Shown piece by piece: positions 34,346 through 46,349 of a stretch of DNA of 64,000 nt. Numbering within the stretch: position 1 is the first letter of the stretch; the number at the start of each line of letters is the position of its first letter. The notes beneath the pieces are model-generated. The model saw nothing but the letters and a program-made list of their open reading frames with translations, was not told the origin of the DNA and made no database searches. Made by a program: the position numbers and the translations under genes. The DNA is from Adiantum capillus-veneris (taxonomy: Eukaryota; Streptophyta; Polypodiopsida; Polypodiales; Pteridaceae), in NCBI GenBank assembly GCA_014529385.2, contig CM043949.1, forward strand, positions 109,179,977 to 109,243,976, in the 5' to 3' direction.

Positions 34346-36306
34346 TACATTGGTGTTTTATCCCACGACTAGCCAGAAATGCATTAAATTCATGAGACAT
34401 ATACTCCCCCCCTCGATCGGAACGGAGGGTGCCCATTTCAGCCATAGCCAGAAATTGTTTGAAGTGCATAAAAACTTCGGACTTCACTTTAAGCGGAAAT
34501 ACCCATGCATGCCTGGAGTAATCATCAATGAAAGTCGCGAAGTACAGGTAATTGCCCAAGGACGGAGTTTGCATGGGCCCATAAACATCACTATGCACAA
34601 GCTGCAACCTGCATGTGGCCCGAACTGAACCATCCTTTGGAAATTTAGAACGCTGCATCTTACCCAAAATACAGCCTTCACAAACATGTTTGACAGGTGC
34701 TTCAAGAGGCGGCAAAGAAGCAACCATATCAGATTTCTGTAAACGCAGCAAACTGACAAAATTCAGATGACCAAAACGTGCATGCCAAAGTTTTGCATCT
34801 GAAATAGCCCTTGAATCTGCAACAGCATTTGCAAAATTTTATCCACACTTGTCATACAAAGTGAGCTTATACAACCCACGGCACAAAAGCCCAGATGCAA
34901 CAATTTCATCACCAAAACTGAGATCATGAATTGTACATCTGTCATCCACAAATTTGACTACAAGTCCAAGTCTAGCAAGCGCGGATACAGACAAGAGATT
35001 CTTCTTGATCCCAGGTACATAAAGTGCATCAACAAGTGTGAAGGAACTGCCATTAGCAACAGTGAGCACAATCTTTCCAACTCCCTAAATTGGATAAGAG
35101 GCGTTGTTGGCACAAGTGACTGAATTCCCATGAGGGACAGACTCTAGAGAGGTAAACCATTCACGATGTGAGGTAATGTGCTTTGTAGCACCACTGTCAA
35201 AATACCACACATGTGAATCTGCAGCAACTGACAAGCATGCATCATGGATAGCAGGATTGTAAGTGCACTCTGTGCTAAAAGCCTATTTTGCATCAACATC
35301 AACAACACAGTCTCCTTTCATAGAAGACTCAACAATGGCTGCATTCGTAGTGGAACCAGCATTTGCAGTGGAACCACCCTCTTTCTTCTTAGCCTCTTTG
35401 GCCTTCAACTTAGGACACGACTTAATCAAGTGATCATTGGCTTTACAATAATGGCAACGCATCTTCTTTTTGCCCTTATCACCAGAATTTCCAGACGAAT
35501 TGCTGCCAGCAGAAGCATTAGGAACAGAATATTTGCCACTCGCAGCAGAACCATAAGAAGTGGTTGCATTGCTGTTACCACCCTTTCTTTGAGAAGCAAT
35601 AAAAGCCTGTTCAACTGCACGTTGTCTAGTCCTATTTTTTCTAGAAAGTGACTCTTGCAACAGCAATGTGCATAATGCATCAAACTTGACAACTTCTGGA
35701 TTTCCTTGGGTTTTCAAGTCTCCAAGTACTAGCAAACGTTTGGTAAGAATCTGGTAAGGAATCAAGAATAGTCTGCACAAGGGAACTATCTGAAATAACT
35801 TCACCTACAGAAATAAGTTGCTCATTGATATCCTTGACACTAGCAAGGAAAGTGTCCATATCATCTTCCTCATGCATAATCTTCGACTCCAGCTCTTTAC
35901 GCAGTAAAGCAATTTTAGCCTCATTGCGGCTTGCATAAAGACCTGCTAGAATATCCCAAGCCTATTTTGCAGATTTTGCTAAACGGATGTGAGGAACAAT
36001 GGTGCGCTTCACAGACAACACAATCAATGCATGAGCCTGCGCATCCTTAACATCCCAACGAGCTTGTTCTACCGTAGGCAAAACAACTCTAACATCTACA
36101 ATCCTTGCAGCAAGACATGAAACATCCTCAACATCGCCTACATCCTCAGAACCAAGACGTACATCAATGCCCTGCACAATGTTCCAGACACCCTTTGACA
36201 CAAGAACATGTTGCATCATATAAGCCCACATAGGGTAGTTGTCCCCATCCAACCTCTCCTCAGTAGCAAACATCTTGAACACATCTGTGTTGTTGTTGTC
36301 AGCCAT
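34346..36306 (-). pseudogene. element C gag, protease and integrase N-terminal part
   Basis: The minus-strand ATG at 36306 opens a gag of the UBN2 type (DNYPMWAYMMQHVL, WNIVQG, AQAHALIVLSVKRTI, KLWHARFGHL further on). The zinc knuckle CHYCKANDHLIKSC (about 35425-35465) follows. The protease motif WYFDSGATKH lies at about 35185-35215, then the integrase zinc-binding region (LWHARFGHLNF, CEGCILGKM). The integrase core includes HSDVYGPMQTPS, FIDDYSRHAWVF and SDRGGEYMSHEF up to the D insertion. Stops at 35962-35964 (CAG to TAG), near 35284, 35088 and 34839, and a frameshift near 35700, inactivate it. Confidence 0.9.
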
Positions 36307-36669
36307 GGTAAATGCTACACCTGATGTGAAAACTGCCCGAAAATAGGAGAAACGGAGCAGGAACAACCTGTGCTATATAGCACAAACCGTAGAATACTAT
36401 AAGGCACCTGTTATGCAGAGAACGACACTAACAAAAATTCTGCATAAAATGATGAAATAGCCATGTGCAGTACTGCCTGTAGTGGAAACGGAGGCCGAAA
36501 TGAGCCCAAATCAAAATTCTGAGCAGACCAAGCTCTTCCAACTTCCCCAAAATATCTGTTGACTTGCGAACGCTTGCCAAAGCTCACTGAAATCGGAGAA
36601 AGTGAGCAGGCGTGTGCTGGAGCAGCTGGCGACTAAGCCCGGGAGGACGTGAGTTGCTCTGATACTAGT

Positions 36670-36880
36670 TGTTGGAATTAGGGTTGCAAAGAAACACACA
36701 CAGCTTGGAGAAGATGAAGGAAGCTCAAGGCACACAATAGAGAGTGTGTTACTTAGTGTGCAATGGAAAGATAGATAGCCATAGAGTGATGGGCGTATAT
36801 ACAATGCTCGGGGGAAAAAACCTCCTAAAGAGGGAAAAAATGCCCCGGCGGTCCATCACTACCACATGTATATGGTAACA
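36670..36880 (-). repeat. element C 5' LTR, with adjacent primer site
   Basis: A 211-bp LTR. It lacks about 16 bp around the CTAGTGTGTTCACACA block that the other LTR has. On its inner side (36653-36669) the minus strand reads ACTAGTATCAGAGCAA, a slightly altered initiator Met tRNA primer site. The AATTA duplication follows at 36881-36885. Confidence 0.9.
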
Positions 36881-36885
36881 AATTA

Positions 36886-37430
36886 ATGCCCAAATTTTTT
36901 CTTATGGTCATTCCAACAACAACAACAACAATCGGTCCAAGGAGAAAGGAGTTTACAAAGGTAAAAATAAACTCTCTCCTAAAGAGCTTGAACCTTTTCT
37001 CAAGGATCACAAATGTTTTAAGTGTGGAGAGCAAGGACATGGCTATCGTTCTTGCCCCAAAAGAAATGCTCGCAATGAGACTCCTAGAGCTTCCACTATC
37101 GAAGCTTCAAAAGAGGATACTCATTGCAAAGGATCACCTCTCTCCTATGCTTGGGGAAAGGTAAGGGAGCATGATGCTTTCATCCTGTTTGACCCTGGTT
37201 CTGGTCTCAACTTCATATCAATGGAGTTGGCCACCAAGTTGGGCATTCAAGCTTTTGAGATGGGAGATGCTATAACGGCCGATGCCGCTTTCAAGGGATG
37301 ACAAGCCTCCGTTACTCCCTTGATTGGGAAGTTGAGACTTCATGTCCAAAGCTATATATGTCGACAAAGAAGACTTCTTCATCTCTCCTCTCCAACATGA
37401 GGATGTTGAGTCCTAGGGATACCATGGTTC
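36886..37430 (+). pseudogene. element B gag C-terminus and protease
   Basis: This is where B's coding sequence resumes after C. It encodes an Asn-rich linker, the zinc knuckle CFKCGEQGHGYRSC (about 37015-37056) and then an aspartic protease: DAFILFDPGSGLNFIS (about 37172-37220), where DPGS stands in place of the usual DSGA or DTGA, then MELATKLGIQ. A stop near 37301 and at least one frameshift before 37430 break it. The continuation GIPWFNRMAANM lies at 37420-37450. Confidence 0.75.
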
Positions 37431-37436
37431 AACCGC

Positions 37437-40400
37437 ATGGCTGCCAACATGAAGTTCCCTGAAAGGAGAATCTACTTCACCTATAGGGGAAAGACTATGT
37501 ATATAGATGCTAATGAGTCTGGTCGTACTATACCACTTGTAAATCCTCTCGCCCTTGATAAATCAATGAAAAGCTCAGTTTCTATGTACATGATTTTTGT
37601 CAAAGAATCCCAAAAAGATCCTAATGTTTCATCAAAGGTGAATGGTAGGAATCAAGAAGAGTTAGACTTGTCTAACTTTCTAAAAGGATTCCAAGATGTG
37701 TTCATTGCTGATATCCCTATGGACTTACCTCCAAAAAGAGGGGATGATGACCATTGAATTGAGCTCCTATAAAAAATCTCACAGCCTAACAAACCTCCCT
37801 ATCGAGTTTCACAAGCTCAACAAGAGGAGATCATGAGGCAAGTACAAGAATTGGTAGACAAAGGAATGGTGAGGCCTAGCTCCTCTCCCTTTTGCTCTCC
37901 AATCCTTTTAGTGCAAAAGAAAGATGGTACATACCACATGTGTGTGGACTATCGCGCACTAAATCATATCACTATCAAAAACAGATTTCCCGTACCTCGG
38001 GTAGAAGATCTGTTTGATAAGCTACAAGGCTCTACCTACTTCAGTAGGATTGATCTTAAAAGTGTCTACCATCAAATAAGGATAGTGAATGAAGATATCC
38101 TAAAGACTGCATTTCGTACAACATTTGGCCTTTATGAATATCTAATCATGCCTTTTGGCTTGACTAATGCACCAGCTACATTCAATTGATTAATGGAGAA
38201 ATTTTTTAGACCCTACCGCAAATTCACTGGAGTGTTCTTTGATGATATCATCATCTACTCCAATTCCTTGGAGGAACACAAGAAACATCTCCAAGTGATT
38301 TTTCGAGCATTAAGGGAGAATAAGCTTTTTCTCAATCAAAAGAAAAGTGATTTTTTCCTACAAGAGATTCAATACTTAGGTCATATTATCTCTCGAGATG
38401 GTATCCGTATGGATCCATCAAAGTTGGAGGTAATAAAAGCATGGCCTAATCCAAGGAATCTACATGAGCTAAGAAGCTTTATTGGTATGTGTGCATACTA
38501 TAGACGCTTCATAGAAAAATTCTCTCAAATAGCAGGACCATTACATGACTTAACAAAGAAAAACGTTAAGTATTCATGGACTGCTAAGGAGCAAAGTGCT
38601 TTTGACAAGCTCAAAGAGAAGCTTATCTACCAACCAGTCCTTATGCTTCCGGATCTCTCAAAGCCATTTGAGGTCCAATGTGATGCTTGTGGTGATTGCC
38701 TTGGAGCAGTCTTGCTTCAAGAAGGGCATGCCATAGCCTATGAGAGCCGAAGGCTCAACACGGATGAACGGGTCTTAGGCATTTATGAGAAAGAGTTGTT
38801 AGCTATTCTACATGCCCTAGACACATGGAAGCACTATCTATTGGGGACTCCATTCATCTTATGAACAGACCATCAAAGTCTCAAGTACTTCATGACGCAA
38901 ACAAAGCTTTTCGACAAAAAAATGAGGTGGGCAAATTTTCTTTCACAATTTAATTTTCACATTGCTCACATTGCTAGTAAGCACAATCAAGTGGCTGATG
39001 CACTTTCGCGACAACCAAAAGTTAATGTTGTGTCAATAGCAACTCACAATGATCTATCTTCTATGATAGATGAGTATGCTACTGACCCTGATTTTAAAGA
39101 TATAATGTCAGCCCTTGCTTTGGGGAAGAAAGAGGAACCATTCACCTTGCGGATGGTTATCTTCTCCATGGCAATAAGCTATGTGTTACCCACTCCTTTC
39201 ATGAGAAAGTCATGTATGAATCCCACGCTCCTCCCTATGCGGGGCATAGAGGCATTCAACCTACTCTTCGAGGAGTAGAGACGTACTTTTATTGGCCCAC
39301 CATGAAAGTGGACATACAAGAGTATGTTTCAAAATGTGTAGTATGCCGAAAGACGAAGTATGATAGAGGGAAGCAACCCGGATTACTCCAGCCATTGCCA
39401 ATTCCTAATTCACCATGGGAGAGTATATCCATGGATTTTATCTTTGGATTACCAAAACTATCCTTGGGAATACGGGAATATGGACAATAGTCGAGAGGTT
39501 TAGCAAGCAAGCACACTTTATCCCTGTCAAGAAGTCTATTAAGGCACACCAAATGGCAACTCTCTTCATATCACAGATTTTCAAACACCATGGATTGCTA
39601 ACGTCCATCGTGTCAGATAGAGATCCTAGAATGACCAATAATTTCTGGAAAGGTCTCTTTGAAAATCTAGGTACAATATTGAATTTCTCTTCGGCCTATC
39701 ACCCACAAACGGATGGCCAAAGTGAGATAGCCAATCTTACGATTCTTGATCTACTAAAGACCTATGTTACAGAAGTAGATCAACGCTCACAATGGGAAAA
39801 GTACTTACCTCTTGTAGAGTATGCGTATAATAATACTATCCATACTTCTACGGGAAAAGAACCTTTTGAAATCATAGAAGGAAGACCTAAAAGTCCCTTG
39901 CTACTCAAAGTACATGGGAAGATCTTCGTTGCCGATGAGTATAGCCGTGACCTGCAAACATCTTTTCAAAAGATTAAGGAGGCTATATCCATCTCCCAAC
40001 TAAGGCAAAAATCTGTTTCTGACAAGCACAGAAGGGCCTTAACGTTCAAAGAAAATGATTGGGTCTTACTTAAGTTTGCTAAGGCTCGATTGAGGCAAAC
40101 AACGGGCAAAGACCCTACGGGCCATCAAAAGTATTATGCTAAACTAGAAAAAAGATACTATGGTCCTTTTCAAATTTTGAAGCCAATCAATGAGGTAGCT
40201 TATCAACTCAAGTTACCTAACCATTGGCTCATACACAATGCTTTTGATGTGAGCCTACTCAAGCCGTACAAAGGAGAGCCTCCAAATGAACCAATTATTG
40301 AAGACCCTCCTGAAATCAAAGATCAAGAAGAGGTACTACAACCCGAAGCTATTCTTCGGCATGAAGACAAGGTACTACGACATGGTAAGATTATCCGACG

Positions 40401-40512
40401 GTATCTTATTAAGTTCAAAAATTATCCTTTTGAAGATGCTAGATGGATGCAAGGAATCCAGCTTAAGGATAGTATGAACCTTGTCAACGCTTACAATGCT
40501 ACATTAGAGTAA
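37437..40512 (+). pseudogene. element B pol: reverse transcriptase, RNase H, integrase, chromodomain
   Basis: Reverse transcriptase: [55 protein letters not shown] and the active site FFDDIIIYS (about 38235-38260). RNase H: FEVQCDACGDCLGAVL, YEKELLAILHAL, TDHQSLKYF. Integrase: H2C2 finger HAPPYAGHRG with CVVCRKTK (39222-39350), catalytic MDFIFGLPK, SDRDPRM and GQSEIAN. GPY module: YYGPFQIL. A C-terminal chromodomain follows (EAILRHEDK, IIRRYLIKFKNYPFEDARW; 40350-40450), which in chromoviruses reads histone marks to target insertion. Stops at 37755, 38187, 38862 and 39276 (two fit CGA to TGA), plus frameshifts near 39270 and 39450, inactivate it. Confidence 0.93.
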
Positions 40513-40869
40513 CCAAATGTACATGTTTCTTTCAAATGATTAATGTTTTTGTCTTATAAGACTAATTCTCTCTTTATTGTGCACAAATTTAAGTAGTATG
40601 CATACTAAGAATCATGTTTGGGATGACGATGTCTCTCAAACACCATGTAGAATTTGTCACTCTACTTGGGAGGATGAAATGGACTAAAGAGCAGACATGC
40701 TTGCGGCATCTATGTCTCCCAAGCACCAAATGGATTAGTCATCCATCTTGGAATGATGTCGTAGGGTAAAAAGGGATCCTCTACCCGCTAAGACAAATTG
40801 ACTAATGGCTATGACTTTATCTCTTTTACCTCATAGTCGAGGACGACTATGATTTCAAGAGAGAGATAA
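40513..40869 (+). other. element B 3' untranslated region and polypurine tract
   Basis: No coding sequence. The last bases before the LTR (AAGAGAGAGATAA, 40857-40869) are the polypurine tract. Confidence 0.7.
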
Positions 40870-42030
40870 TGTCATCAAATATCTAATATCTAACCAACCC
40901 AAATGATTTTCTCATATTAAACTCATCATTTAATATGGGATAATAAACGGGAACAAGGGTTAGAATATAGACATGTACTTACGGATCTATCTCAACATGG
41001 GGCCAATGATAAAGGGGCCCAAATGAGAGATGGTCTGCCAAAAAGCAAGGTTAATTAATGAAGCTTAAAAGACCTTAGGGTTAGCTTCATTAAAGACCTC
41101 CAATGGTTAGTGTTAAAAGTCCTTTTGACCTTAAGCAAGCTAGGGTTGTACTTGAGGTGAGAACCTTAGGCAAGCTAGGGCTGTGCTTGAGGTGGGAACC
41201 CGATCTGAACTTAGGCAAGCTAGGGCTGTGCTTGAGGTGGGAACCCGGCCTAAACTTAGGCAAGCTAGGGTTGTGCTTGAGGTGGGAGCTCCACCTAAGG
41301 TGCTTGTCATGCTTGATGACTAAGGTACTTGAGGTACTTGTCACATTTAATGAGGAAGTTGCTTGAGAAGCTTCGTATGCATGGGGGTAAGATGCTTGAG
41401 TCAAAAAGAGAACCTACTCACTTAATAAAGAAGCTTCCTATGCATAAAAATCTCAAAGTTAGGGGAATTCTAAAAGAGCACATGGGACACATGTCAGACT
41501 CTCACTAAGCTTAACCACATGCCATGCTTGAATGCTATTGGTTGGGCTAAAGAGGGGTCCAATGAGCTTTTACTTCCACCTAACAAATATCTAGATATTT
41601 TCAAGCACGCTCTCTCTCTCTAAGGGGTAAGGAGGACACTTGTCAAAAGACTACCCATATGCTTGACTGCATGCCGGATGTGATTGGCTAAGGGGAGAGG
41701 GTTCCAATGAGCTTGTAGCAAGTAGAATTTTCGCCCAAAGCAAGAAAGGGGGGTGCTAGGGGGATATACACCATCACACACACTCATTGGAGACACCATT
41801 CTCACTTGGTGAAAGTTGAGGAACACCACCTCCTTCTCCAAGCTTGTGAGAGTGAAAGCCTACACCAACACTCTTGGCTATGGAATGCAAATCCAACCAA
41901 GTGTCATAATTCAATGCTTAAGCTTGCCATCTTCTCCATCTCCATTACCATGCTATTATGTATGCTAGCAAGAAGAGTAATGATAAGTGAGGAACTACTT
42001 CTTTCTCATATGGAATGTTTCTTCTTCCTC
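40870..42030 (+). repeat. element B 3' LTR, truncated
   Basis: Matches the first 1.2 kb of the left LTR, including the internal minisatellite (41137-41295). It stops abruptly after CTTCTTCCTCT at 42030. The remaining 450 bp and the terminal CA are missing, and A's reverse transcriptase sequence follows at once. Confidence 0.88.
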
Positions 42031-44780
42031 TACATTTGCCAAAGTTAATAGAACTACTCCATGAAAAAATTAGCATGGGTATCTTGGAGCCTTCTTGTGC
42101 GCCATATTCAAAGAGGTGGTTCATTGTGCCGAAGAAGAATGGAGCTTTGCGGTTCATACAAGATATGCAACCTGTAAACAAGGTTACCAACAGGAATGTG
42201 GGTACAGGACCTATAGTGGATGAATATACAGAGGCTTTTGTAGGAAGGTCAATTTACTCAATGGGAGATCTCTATTCAGGATACAATCAATTTCAGCTAG
42301 ATGTTGAGAGTAGATATCTCACAGCTATGAAAACACCTTTGGGACTGGTAAGGATGTGTACCTTACCTCAAGGAGAAACAGATTCAATTGCACATATGAT
42401 GAATGGGATGAACAAGGTTCTACGTGACTTCATACCTCAAATCACAATGCCAGTTCTTGATGATGTGCCCATCAAAGGATGTGAAGACAAAGATAAAGAT
42501 GAAGCTATGGATTCAAGGGGGTGCCGTAAGTTTGTTGCAGGCCATATCCAAGATTGTGAGAAGATTTTGTCAAAGCTGGAAGAAGTTATCTTACCCTGTC
42601 AGGGCAAAAATCTGTATTTGGTGTCAATGAAGTGTTGATTGTGGGGCATATGTGTGGTCCTTATGTTAGAAGGCCTTGTCCAAAAAAGATGGATGCAATC
42701 AAAAACAGAAACATGTACAACTATAACTGAAGCTCAAAGATTTCTTGGTGCTTGCGTCTTCTATCTTATTTGGATACCACATTATGCACATGTAGCAGAT
42801 CCCCTTTATAGGTTGTTGATAAAGAATCAGACGTTTCGATGGGAAGAAGAGCACACAAAAGCCATGAGAAGCTAAGGAAGCTACTTCTTTCATCGCAAAC
42901 TTGAGAAAGGTAGACTATGCATGTGAGAGACCTGTCATTGTGACAGTGGACACGAGTCCTACAGGGATAGGATGGGTAGTAGGGCAAGATGATAATGAGG
43001 TAAAAAGGTATGTGGTGAGATTTGGAGCCAAGATTCTGAGTTCTAACTTCTCGCCAAAGAGATTATGCACAAGTAAAAAGGGAACTATGGGGGGTGTTTA
43101 CAGCATTGAGGTGTGACAAGGAAACTGATTGTTTGCCCTACGATGGATAGCCTACATCAAGTCCTTGAATCCTGAGTTCAAGCATATTGCAGGAAAAGAC
43201 AATCCAATGGCAGATATGCTATCTAGGGCAAGGTATGAAGATGAACAGGATATGATTATTGAGGGAGATGATGTTGGCACAAAGTTTTACACTATTGATC
43301 ATGCAAAGAGTCGTCATGCATGTTTTGTGTCTTCACTTGAGTCTTTTTCAGAGGAACTATATCAGGATGAATGGCTCTTGATAGGTCACTACTTAAGTAC
43401 TCTGCAGAAGCAGAATGATTGGACTGAGCAGGAATTTAAGAGGATAAGAAGAAAAGCATATGGATACTTCTTGAGGGATGGCTACTTATGGAAGAATCCC
43501 AAACAAAGAGATGGAACACCATTGCACGTAGTATGCGATAAGGTTACTCAGCAACAAATCATCAAGGAGTTCCATGAAAGTTTATGGGCAGGACATCGAG
43601 GTGTATGGGCAACATTTGCCAAGGTAAAAGAAAGGTATTGGTGGAAAGGGATGTATAAGGATGTGGCTGAGTTAGTGGAGTCTAGTGTAACATGCCAAAT
43701 GTATTCAAATGTACGGCCTCGTGATGGACTACATCCTACTTATCCATTAGCCATGCATTACAAATGGGTTGTGGACTTGGTTATAATATGCCTTTGAGAC
43801 TTTGGTAAATGAGGTATTTGGTGCTTGCAAGAGAAGATTTGTCTAATCAAGTTGAAGGGCGTGCATTGAGGACAAAGAGTACACAAGCTATATGTAAATT
43901 TCTTCTTAAAGATGTGATCCATTGCTATGGGTGTGTGGGAAAGATAACTAAAGATAGAGGAGAATTGGATGCTGATGAAGCAAGGGAATTCTTCTCTAGA
44001 ATGGGCATCAAACTAGATTTAACTTGTGCTAATAACCCAGAGGGAAATGGCAAAAGTGAAAGAGGGCATCCTCCAATAATAAAAGCTTTAGCTAAGGCTT
44101 GTGAAAGTAAGCTTGGAGAGTGGCCAAGTTACTACCATTTGTATTGTGGGCTGACCGTACAACACATAGTTCAGTCACTGGCTATATGCATGTTGAATTA
44201 ATAAATGGTCAAAAACCTGTGATGCCAATTGAAGATGTAGTCCTTACATGGAATGTATTGCCATGGGAAGATGGATTGAGTAGAGAAGACCTTATTGCAT
44301 TGCACATACGGCAATTGGAAAGAAGGCCTGAAGACATTGAGCTTGCAAAAGCTCAACTAAAGAATGCAAGGTTGAAAAACAAAGACAGATTTGACAAGAT
44401 GCATAGGCTCAGACCAAAAGACATTGAAGAAGGTGATTGGGTGCTGGTGTACGATAGTAGCCTTGAAAACCAACACTCTACAATAAGGAATCTTGCAAAG
44501 AGATGGTTTGGTCCTTACGTTGTCAAACATGTGCATGGAAATGCAACTTACACCTTGCGTGAACTGGATGGGAAAGAACTGAAAATTCCCATTGCAGAAA
44601 AATGATTTAAAGTATTCAAAAGAAGAGGGGATGTTGATTCATTTGATGCACAACCAAGTGAAGAGGATGATGAAGCCAACTATATGCAAACTGAGGATGA
44701 AAGTGAGAATATGGCATCTTACCATGAGTTTTAATGCTCTACAAATGTTGTTGTGGCACATACCGGAGGATGTGCAGGTT
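42031..44780 (+). pseudogene. element A pol: reverse transcriptase, RNase H, integrase
   Basis: The reverse transcriptase has LEPSCAPYSKRWFIVPKKNG, LRFIQDMQPVN, SMGDLYSGYNQFQL, TLPQGETDS and an active site LDDVPIKGC (about 42445-42475) instead of the usual YxDDI. The following region has EAQRFLGACVFYLIWIPHYA. RNase H has VTVDTSPTGIGWVVG and HIAGKDNPMADMLSRA. Integrase has the H2C2 finger (FHESLWAGHRG, YWWKGMYKDV, CQMYS), the core with KDRGELDADEAREFF and NPEGNGKSERG, and a C-terminal GPY-like module RWFGPYVV. It uses three reading frames, with stops at 42636, 42873, 43114 and 43795 and frameshifts near 42880, 43800 and 44130. The N-terminal part of the reverse transcriptase is missing at the B junction. 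Confidence 0.88.
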
Positions 44781-44793
44781 CAGAGGGGGTGGA
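44781..44793 (+). other. element A polypurine tract
   Basis: CAGAGGGGGTGGA lies directly before the 3' LTR. Confidence 0.75.
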
Positions 44794-45887
44794 TGTCGTG
44801 CCGTGGCACGTACATAGTGTGAAATAAAAACATTCACCTCACTCTTGACACTTCTCGATGTATGCAAATAAAAGAAATCATGTACATATTGTGATATATG
44901 TGGAAGCGTCTAATGTAGTCATTATCATGTAGATACCTATCAGGGGAGTCGTGGCCCTGGATGTGGCGCATTTGCATGCTTTTCCACTTGATAAGATGCT
45001 TAATTTGGTTTGACAATGTACATAGTCCAAGTGTTTCATGGTGGCACGCTCATCTCGCCTATAAAGACTGATGCAGGCAAAAATTGCCAAAAATAGCAAC
45101 TAACAGGCACCGTTGCAGAATTGCATGGAAAGTGACCCAAAATGTTAGATTGATGAAAAATGATGCTTATCTATGCTTTTTATGCTTATGTGAGTGATCC
45201 CACAAATTTAACGATTTTTCTGACTCCATTTGGAATTTTTCGCCCAAAAATTGACACATCAGCTCATATTGCGAGAGAGAGGGATGCTTTTTACAGGAAA
45301 AACCTACAGTTTTGCACTACTATGTAATGGCTTCCATGGTTGCTCAATCTATGTGTAGTGCAGTCCCGCCTCTTCGAAATCTTGTACGTGAGCGAGTGAG
45401 GGAGTGAAGTAGGGTTTCCCCTTATCAAAATGGTGTGTAGGCTTCACTTTAGAATCTCTGCAAAATCAAAAAATTGTCGTCGTGAAGGTGAAAGCGCGAG
45501 CATTCCTTTCAACTGTTTGATGTTACGACTATGTAATTGGGGGCGAAGCTACATGATACCATGAAACAGGTTTGGGTTTTGATTGAGAATTGTTCTTGTA
45601 TGAGCATTGAGGTTTCATGGATGAAACTTTAGTGTTTTTAAATGGTCTTCTAAAGTGAAATTGGATGTGATTGGTGATCCTCTCATCATAATCTTGACTA
45701 TGAGAAAAATCAGACTCCAAGCACGATAGGAAAGAGGGTTTGTGACTTTGCTGTCACGAACGCTCTTAGAATTGTTTGTCACCCTTAGGAAGAGGGTTGG
45801 TGATTCTCCACAAACGCTTTTTCACAAAGTGTGACTCTCATCACAAATTCTCATAGCCAAAGGTTTTGCACCTTCTCAGCTAGACCT
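44794..45887 (+). repeat. element A 3' LTR, truncated
   Basis: Starts TGTCGTGCCGTGGCACG and follows the 5' LTR to GCTAGACC. It then changes to TTAGGCAAGTTAGG, sequence of a B-like LTR. The last 20 or so bases of the A LTR are missing. Substitutions and small indels against the 5' LTR are frequent. Confidence 0.85.
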
Positions 45888-46312
45888 TAGGCAAGTTAGG
45901 ACTGACCTTAAGGTGGGAATCCTACCCAAGCATGATGTGCTTACCGTGCTTGCTAATTAAGGTGCTTAAAGTGTTTGTGGGAACCTTGCCCAAGCTTGAG
46001 GTGCTTCTCATGCTTAAAGTACTAAGGTTCTTGAAGTGTTCAATTAAAACATGATCTCTCAAGAGGCATAAACGATTTTCATGCTTAAATGACTAAGGTG
46101 CTTGAAGTGTTTAACCCAAACATGATATCTTAAGAAGCATAAAAGACACATGTCAAGATCCTCCCCATGTGACCCTCATGATGTGTTTGAATCCTATTGG
46201 CTAGGCTTTAAACGGGTCCAATGAGAATTTAGATGCATAAAAATAAATAATTAAGTTCTTTATCTCAAAGAGGAAAAAGAGGACACATGTCCAAATGATA
46301 TAATTAAATAAT

Positions 46313-46349
<37 letters not shown>

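Larger units (their letters stand above)
16942..36880 (-). mobile_element. element C: Ty1/copia retrotransposon inserted in B
   Basis: C is bounded by short LTRs of 227 bp (16942-17168) and 211 bp (36670-36880) that share TGTTGGAATTAGGG and TATATGGTAACA edges as read on the plus strand. The target duplication AATTA flanks it exactly (16937-16941 and 36881-36885). Coding runs on the minus strand from right to left: gag, protease, integrase, reverse transcriptase, RNase H. Element D splits its integrase. Four more members of this family (E, F, G, H) lie at 50282-64000. Confidence 0.93.
13743..42030 (+). mobile_element. element B: chromodomain Ty3/gypsy retrotransposon (chromovirus-like)
   Basis: B is bounded by LTRs that both begin TGTCATCAAATATC (13743 and 40870). 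The order is primer site, gag, protease, reverse transcriptase, RNase H, integrase, chromodomain. It lies in A's gag and is itself split by C at 16942-36880. The right LTR stops about 450 bp short, at 42030, where A's reverse transcriptase sequence resumes, so the 3' edge and the target duplication with A are lost. Confidence 0.88.
11216..45887 (+). mobile_element. element A: Ty3/gypsy LTR retrotransposon, outermost shell of a four-level nest
   Basis: A is defined by two similar LTRs in direct orientation, both starting TGTCGTG (11216 and 44794). Gag follows the left LTR and broken pol precedes the right LTR. It is interrupted from 13743 to 42030 by element B. Everything between A's gag C-terminus and the start of its reverse transcriptase domain, including the protease, is missing at the B junction. 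The right LTR is cut at about 45887, where sequence of a B-like LTR begins. Many differences between the two LTRs mark this as the oldest layer. Confidence 0.85.
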
